This document shows, one piece after another, positions 7,155 to 10,990 of a stretch of 10,990 nucleotides of DNA; the stretch's first letter is position 1, and the number at the start of each line of letters is the position of its first letter. The DNA is from Thermoanaerobacterales bacterium. Its GTDB lineage: Bacteria; Bacillota; Thermosediminibacteria; Thermosediminibacterales; Tepidanaerobacteraceae. The notes beneath the pieces are model-generated. The model searched no databases, had not been told where the DNA came from, and worked only from the letters and a program-made list of their open reading frames with translations. Both the position numbers and the translations under genes were made by a program. The DNA lies in contig DUTQ01000046.1 in NCBI GenBank assembly GCA_012841995.1, forward strand, positions 1-10,990, read 5' to 3'.

Positions 7155-7161
7155 AGGGGTG
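7155..7161 (+). promoter_or_regulatory. Ribosome binding site that fixes the ACT-protein start
   Basis: AGGGGTG sits 6 bases before TTG 7168. The in-frame ATG at 7132 has no Shine-Dalgarno and lies only about 13 bases after the predicted RNA start, so the TTG is preferred. Confidence 0.7.
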
Positions 7162-7167
7162 CATTTC

Positions 7168-7611
7168 TTGATTAATAAGGGTCAGTTCTACATAATCAAA
7201 GACGAGATTTTACCCGATATTGTCAAAAAGACCGTTAAAGCAAAAGAACTTTTAAAAAATCACAAAGCAAAGACAATAAATGAAGCCACTGAAATGGTAG
7301 GTATGAGCAGGAGTGCTTTCTACAAGTATAAGGATTATATCTATCCTTTTTATGAAGCAAGCCATGAGAAAATAGTAACGATTTCAATGATATTACATCA
7401 TCAACCCGGTGTATTATCAAGCATTCTGGATGAGATAGCAGGTGCTCATGGAAATGTTTTAACAATCAATCAAAATATACCCAGTCAAGGTTTAGCTAAT
7501 GTTACTATTTCCTTTGAAACAGGGGCACTAATAAAAAACATAGAAGAATTAATAAAATCAATAAATGATAAAGACGGTGTTCAGAAAGTCGAAATTATAG
7601 CCCAAGAGTAA
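7168..7611 (+). CDS. UPF0735 ACT-domain protein (PheB-like)
   Basis: Probable amino-acid-sensing regulatory protein; exact function unknown. From the TTG start it has 147 residues, the length I recall for the UPF0735/PheB family. Residues about 35-60 (TINEATEMVGMSRSAFYKYK region) look like a helix-turn-helix. Residues about 69-145 are one ACT domain, a fold that usually binds an amino acid, with HHQPGVLSSILDEIA (77-91) as its ligand-interface turn and helix. The N-terminal segment GQFYIIKDEILPDIVKKT (5-22) is typical of the family. It is the first gene of the threonine operon, 19 bases before hom. In Bacillus the homologue sits next to pheA instead, so its effector may differ with context. 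A role in sensing threonine or a related amino acid is inference; DNA binding has not been shown from sequence. Confidence 0.87.
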   Translation: MINKGQFYIIKDEILPDIVKKTVKAKELLKNHKAKTINEATEMVGMSRSAFYKYKDYIYPFYEASHEKIVTISMILHHQPGVLSSILDEIAGAHGNVLTINQNIPSQGLANVTISFETGALIKNIEELIKSINDKDGVQKVEIIAQE

Positions 7612-7630
7612 TTTTAAGGAGAGGATAAAA

Positions 7631-8902
7631 TTGGTAAATATTGCAGTACTAGGTCTTGGAACTGTAGGATCAGGGGTAGTTGAATTACTTAAACTAAATG
7701 AAGATGCCATTTCAAAACGACTAGGCGATGAGGTATGTGTCAAGAAAGTGTTAGTAAAAAACCTAGAAAAGAAGAGATCAGAACTAGTTGAAGGCAAGGT
7801 AACCGATAACTTCAACGAAATTGTTGAAGATGAAGATATAATGATTGTAGTTGAGTTAATGGGTGGTGAAGAACCTGCTTTAACATATATTAAACAGGCA
7901 CTTATATCTGGTAAGCATGTAGTAACAGCAAATAAAGAAATAATTTCAAAACATGGGAAGGAACTTTTTAATCTTGCTGAAGAACATGATGTAAACCTCC
8001 TTTTTGAAGCAAGTGTTGCTGGAGGAATTCCAATAATAAGGCCCATGAAGAATTGTCTTGCGGCAAATAAAATTGAAAAAATCATGGGGATATTAAATGG
8101 AACTACCAACTATATTTTAACTCAAATGACTGATGAGAATAAGAGCTTTGATGTTGCTTTAGATGAGGCAAAAATAGAGGGTTATGCTGAAAGCGATCCT
8201 ACTGATGACATAAAAGGATTTGATGCTGCAAGAAAAATTGCAATTCTTTCATCAATAGCGTTTAATACAAGAATAACTTCAGACAAGGTATATACAGAAG
8301 GTATAGACAAATTGGACCTTTTGGATATAGAGTATGCTAAGGAATTGGGATATTTAATTAAGCTGGTAGCTATGGCAAAAAAACATGAGGATAAAGTTGA
8401 GGTTTCAGTTGTACCAATACTTTTAAATAAGGAACATCCGCTTTGTGGTGTAAATGGCCCATTTAACGCAATTGTTCTAGAGGGCAATGCTGTCGGTCGA
8501 GTTATGTTTTATGGTCAGGGTGCAGGAAAAATGCCAACAGCAAGTGCAGTAGTTGCGGATATTATGGCAGCTGTAAGAAGCGATAATGGAAATAAACTTT
8601 ATTGTACATGCTACAATGAGTTAGATGTAATGGATCCCGGCCTTTCAAGAACGCAATTTTATATAAGGCTAAGGGTAAAAGATAGGCCTGGGGTATTATC
8701 AAAGATTTCCGGTGCTATGGCGGAAAACGAAATAAGCCTATCAAAGGTTTTTCAGAAACATACTATGAATGGTACAGCTGAAATCGTAATGGTTACTTAT
8801 GAAGTGCCATTTAAAAATTTACAAGAAGCGCTAGAAGAGATTCAAGCATATAAACAGATAGAAGAAATTGCAAGTGTAATAAGAGTTGAGGAGGAATCTT
8901 AA
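7631..8902 (+). CDS. hom: Homoserine dehydrogenase with C-terminal ACT domain
   Basis: Reduces aspartate-4-semialdehyde to homoserine with NAD(P)H, the branch point to threonine and methionine. The 423-residue protein has an N-terminal Rossmann fold starting with VLGLGTVGSG (6-15), HVVTANKE (96-103), the substrate region EASVAGGIPIIRP (126-138) and NGTTNYI (156-162), and GYAESDPTDDIKGFDAARK (184-202). Asp198 and Lys202 correspond to the catalytic Asp/Lys pair in homologues. A C-terminal ACT domain (about 343-420, with VKDRPGVLSKIS at 349-360) normally gives feedback inhibition by threonine. The start is TTG 7631, supported by AAGGAGAGG at 7616-7624. thrC begins directly after its stop. Aspartokinase is neither fused nor present in the window. 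Confidence 0.97.
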   Translation: MVNIAVLGLGTVGSGVVELLKLNEDAISKRLGDEVCVKKVLVKNLEKKRSELVEGKVTDNFNEIVEDEDIMIVVELMGGEEPALTYIKQALISGKHVVTANKEIISKHGKELFNLAEEHDVNLLFEASVAGGIPIIRPMKNCLAANKIEKIMGILNGTTNYILTQMTDENKSFDVALDEAKIEGYAESDPTDDIKGFDAARKIAILSSIAFNTRITSDKVYTEGIDKLDLLDIEYAKELGYLIKLVAMAKKHEDKVEVSVVPILLNKEHPLCGVNGPFNAIVLEGNAVGRVMFYGQGAGKMPTASAVVADIMAAVRSDNGNKLYCTCYNELDVMDPGLSRTQFYIRLRVKDRPGVLSKISGAMAENEISLSKVFQKHTMNGTAEIVMVTYEVPFKNLQEALEEIQAYKQIEEIASVIRVEEES

Positions 8903-9961
8903 TTGGCCAATAGAGTAGGGGTTATTGAAAGATATTTTCCATACCTTCCTGTAAAAGATTCAAAAAACATCGTTTCTCTTTGTGAAGGCAGTACACCACT
9001 TATTAGGGCAAAAAACCTAGAAAACTATCTTGGAACAAAAGCAGAGATTTATTTGAAATACGAAGGCCTAAATCCCACTGGTTCATTTAAGGATAGAGGG
9101 ATGACGGTGGCTGTATCAAAAGCTGTTGAAGATGGGTCAGGTGCAGTAATCTGTGCTTCTACTGGAAATACTTCTGCAGCAGCTGCGGCTTATGCAGCAA
9201 GAGCTTCGATTAAGTGTGTTGTATTAATACCAGATGGTGCCATAGCAATGGGTAAATTAGCTCAAGCTATAGCATATGGGGCCAAGGTTATTGCCATAAA
9301 GGGTAATTTTGATGTGGCTTTAAACATGGTGAAGGACATTTCTGCTAAAAGGCCTATTACTATTGTAAATTCAATTAATCCTTATAGGATAGAGGGCCAA
9401 AAAACAGCTTCATTTGAAATTTGTGATTCATTGAATGATTCACCGGATTTTCTAATATTGCCTGTGGGCAATGCCGGAAATATAACTGCTTATTGGAAGG
9501 GATTTAAAGAATACTATTCTCTTAAAAAGAGTTCTAAACTCCCTAAAATGATGGGTTTTCAAGCTGCAGGTGCAGCTCCTATTGTTGAAAATAGGGTTTT
9601 TGAAAATCCTGAAACCATTGCTACTGCAATAAGAATTGGCAATCCGGCTAGTTGGGAATTTGCAGTAAATGCTGCTAAAGAATCTGGCGGCAACATAGAC
9701 AAGGTTACAGATGATGAAATATTAGAGGCATATTCAATTCTTGCAAAAAAAGAAGGCGTGTTTGCAGAACCAGCTTCAGCTGCATCTATTGCTGGACTAA
9801 TTAAAATTAATAAGGAAAAAGGCTTTAAAAAGGGCGAAAAAATAGTATGTGTGCTTACGGGCCATGGCTTAAAAGACCCGGATACAGCTATAAAGAACAA
9901 TATATCTCCTACTTTAGTAGAAGCAGATATTATGCAATTGGAAAAAGAGATATATGGATAG
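8903..9961 (+). CDS. thrC: Threonine synthase
   Basis: Pyridoxal-phosphate enzyme that converts O-phosphohomoserine to threonine and phosphate, the last step of the pathway. The 352-residue length matches the short, Bacillus-type class. Lys63 in [11 protein letters not shown] (57-67) is the expected cofactor Schiff-base lysine. STGNTSAA (86-93) is the substrate loop, and GNAGN (189-193) forms the cofactor-phosphate loop. The C-terminal [13 protein letters not shown] and VLTGHGLKD segments are also typical. The TTG start follows the hom TAA with no gap. AGGAGG at 8889-8894, inside the hom 3' end, is 8 bases upstream, so translation is probably coupled. No inactivating change is visible. Confidence 0.97.
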   Translation: MANRVGVIERYFPYLPVKDSKNIVSLCEGSTPLIRAKNLENYLGTKAEIYLKYEGLNPTGSFKDRGMTVAVSKAVEDGSGAVICASTGNTSAAAAAYAARASIKCVVLIPDGAIAMGKLAQAIAYGAKVIAIKGNFDVALNMVKDISAKRPITIVNSINPYRIEGQKTASFEICDSLNDSPDFLILPVGNAGNITAYWKGFKEYYSLKKSSKLPKMMGFQAAGAAPIVENRVFENPETIATAIRIGNPASWEFAVNAAKESGGNIDKVTDDEILEAYSILAKKEGVFAEPASAASIAGLIKINKEKGFKKGEKIVCVLTGHGLKDPDTAIKNNISPTLVEADIMQLEKEIYG

Positions 9962-9973
9962 GAGTTGATGTGA

Positions 9974-10876
9974 TTGGTCCGGGTTAAAGTGCCTGCTACT
10001 ACGGCAAATTTTGGTTCTGGTTTTGATTGCCTCGGTGCTGCATTAGGGCTTTATAACTATATTGAAATGGATTTTGCAAAAACGGATGAAATAGAGGTAA
10101 TGGGTGAAGGAGAAAAAACTGTTGAAAAAAACAAGACAAATCTGGTTTATAAGGCTGCATCGAGAGTATTTGATGAGGTTGGCATAAGCAAACCGATTAA
10201 AATTAGTCTTGAAAACAATATACCTATAGCTCGTGGTCTCGGAAGCAGTGCAGCTTGTATAGCTGGGGGGCTAGTGGCGGCAAATCAAATATTAGGTGAA
10301 CCTCTTCCTTTTAGCAGAATTGTGGAGCTTGCTACTCAAATGGAAGGTCATCCAGATAATGTTGTACCTGCATTATTTGGTGGTTTTACAATTTCAATGG
10401 TTTATGAGGGTAAAGTAATATATAAAAGATTTTCAATTCCTAACTGGTTGAGATTTGTAGTGGGAATTCCACAATTTAGCATTAGAACTATTGACGCAAG
10501 ACGGGTAATACCTGAAAAAATAGACTTTTCCGATGCAATTTTTAACTTAAGCCGTTGTGCAATGCTTGTAGCTAGTTTTGCAAAAAACGAGTTATCAAAT
10601 CTGGATGTTTTTTGTCAGGACAAACTTCATCAGCCTTATAGAAATAAACTTGTACCCGGGATGGAAAAAATAATAAAAACATCAAAACAGCAAGGTGCTA
10701 TGGCATGCTTTTTAAGTGGAGCAGGGCCGTCAGTTTTGACAATTACATCTGAAGAAAATGCAAAAAAACTAGGGATACAAATGGTAGATATCTTTAAGAA
10801 AGAGGGGATAAAGGCACAATACAAGATTTTATCTCCTTGTGATAGTGGTGTAGAGTATATACAGAAGTCCTTTTAG
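9974..10876 (+). CDS. thrB: Homoserine kinase (GHMP family)
   Basis: Phosphorylates homoserine with ATP to O-phosphohomoserine, the ThrC substrate. The 300-residue protein has the three GHMP-kinase motifs: VKVPATTANFGSGFDCLG (4-21) at the N-terminus, the ATP-binding PIARGLGSSAAC (84-95), and SGAGPSVL (248-255) near the C-terminus. EGHPDNVVPALFGG (124-137) is typical of homoserine kinases. The start is TTG 9974. An ATG at 9968 and a GTG at 9970 lie in other frames and meet stops at once. AGGAG at 9960-9964 is 9 bases upstream and overlaps the thrC stop. It is the last gene of the operon. Its stop lies inside a hairpin without a T-tract. Confidence 0.97.
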   Translation: MVRVKVPATTANFGSGFDCLGAALGLYNYIEMDFAKTDEIEVMGEGEKTVEKNKTNLVYKAASRVFDEVGISKPIKISLENNIPIARGLGSSAACIAGGLVAANQILGEPLPFSRIVELATQMEGHPDNVVPALFGGFTISMVYEGKVIYKRFSIPNWLRFVVGIPQFSIRTIDARRVIPEKIDFSDAIFNLSRCAMLVASFAKNELSNLDVFCQDKLHQPYRNKLVPGMEKIIKTSKQQGAMACFLSGAGPSVLTITSEENAKKLGIQMVDIFKKEGIKAQYKILSPCDSGVEYIQKSF

Positions 10877-10881
10877 GACTT
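10865..10881 (+). other. Hairpin over the thrB stop codon
   Basis: AAGTCCT (10865-10871) and AGGACTT (10875-10881) form a perfect 7-bp stem with a TTT loop. The thrB TAG is at 10874-10876. The sequence after it is GAAAATATT, not a run of T, so it is at best a weak intrinsic terminator. Its 3' arm overlaps the -35 of the next promoter. No other terminator lies between thrB and the tRNA gene within the window. Confidence 0.5.
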
Positions 10882-10908
10882 GAAAATATTAAATTTATCC
10901 GTTATAAT
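10880..10908 (+). promoter_or_regulatory. Sigma-A promoter for tRNA-Pro
   Basis: TTGAAA (10880-10885), a 17-base spacer and a perfect TATAAT (10903-10908) make a strong consensus-like promoter. RNA would start near 10915, about 13 bases before the mature tRNA 5' end. Confidence 0.9.
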
Positions 10909-10927
10909 AAATATACAAATTTGCTGT

Positions 10928-10990
10928 CTGGGTGTGGCGCAGTTTGGTAGCGCGCTTGAATGGGGTTCAAGAGGCCGGGAGTTCGAATCT
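10928..10990 (+). tRNA. tRNA-Pro(GGG), 3' end outside the window
   Basis: The cloverleaf can be traced up to the window edge. The acceptor 5' strand is CTGGGTG (10928-10934). The D-stem is GCGC (10937-10940 with 10950-10953) around loop AGTTTGGTA. The anticodon stem is CTTGA/TCAAG (10955-10959, 10967-10971) with loop ATGGGGT, giving anticodon GGG at 10962-10964, which decodes CCC and CCU. G follows at position 37, as usual for proline tRNAs. The T-arm begins with GGGAG and loop TTCGAAT (10982-10988) and breaks off after CT. The rest of the T-stem and the acceptor 3' strand are missing, so the acceptor pairing cannot be checked. Confidence 0.93.

Noticed and set aside
7119-7167. Threonine attenuator or leader peptide before the operon
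   Set aside because: The leader is about 49 bases, has no run of Thr or Ile codons, and has no terminator/antiterminator pair.
7132-7167. ATG 7132 as start of the ACT protein
   Set aside because: It lacks a Shine-Dalgarno, lies very close to the predicted RNA start, and would add 12 residues beyond the family length of 147.
7558-8109. 183-residue minus-strand reading frame opposite hom
   Set aside because: It is fully antisense to a conserved enzyme gene, Ser/Thr-rich, and has no recognisable motif.
1-10990. Mobile elements, CRISPR arrays, phage or defence genes
   Set aside because: I searched by eye for transposases, direct-repeat arrays, integrases and defence motifs and saw none; nearly all coding space is taken by recognised chromosomal genes.

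Overview
The window is a compact, AT-rich stretch of chromosome from an endospore-forming Firmicute, most likely a member of the Clostridia. This rests on the full-length spore-coat ATPase gene spoIVA, two tandem DUF3189 genes and a DUF512 radical-SAM gene next to der (families common in clostridia), strong AGGAGG-type ribosome binding sites, and frequent TTG starts. All genes are on the + strand. No mobile element, CRISPR array, phage gene or obvious horizontally acquired block is visible.

Positions 1-5252 hold one tightly packed gene run: a 5'-truncated DUF3189 gene, a second DUF3189 gene, a PDZ/radical-SAM/DUF512 protein, the ribosome-assembly GTPase Der, the acyltransferase PlsY and the glycerol-3-phosphate dehydrogenase GpsA. 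The junctions DUF512-der and der-plsY are ATGA overlaps, which suggests translational coupling. GpsA makes glycerol-3-phosphate and PlsY acylates it, so the last two genes perform consecutive steps at the start of phospholipid synthesis. A strong intrinsic terminator closes the run directly after gpsA.

Positions 5253-7096 hold spoIVA as its own unit. It has a 214-base upstream region with a possible sigma-E-like promoter and a C-rich segment that could pair with its Shine-Dalgarno sequence, and it ends in a second intrinsic terminator. The protein is 492 residues with the ATPase residues intact.

Positions 7084-10876 hold an amino-acid operon: a small HTH-like/ACT protein (UPF0735, PheB-like), then hom, thrC and thrB. 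These are the three enzymes that convert aspartate semialdehyde to threonine. A clear sigma-A promoter whose -35 lies inside the spoIVA terminator drives it. All four genes appear to use TTG start codons.

The window ends with a sigma-A promoter and the first 63 bases of a tRNA-Pro(GGG) gene. I found no convincing new biological system. The points most worth a second look are the DUF3189 pair with the DUF512 protein, the run of TTG starts, the ACT protein leading the threonine operon, and the spoIVA leader.
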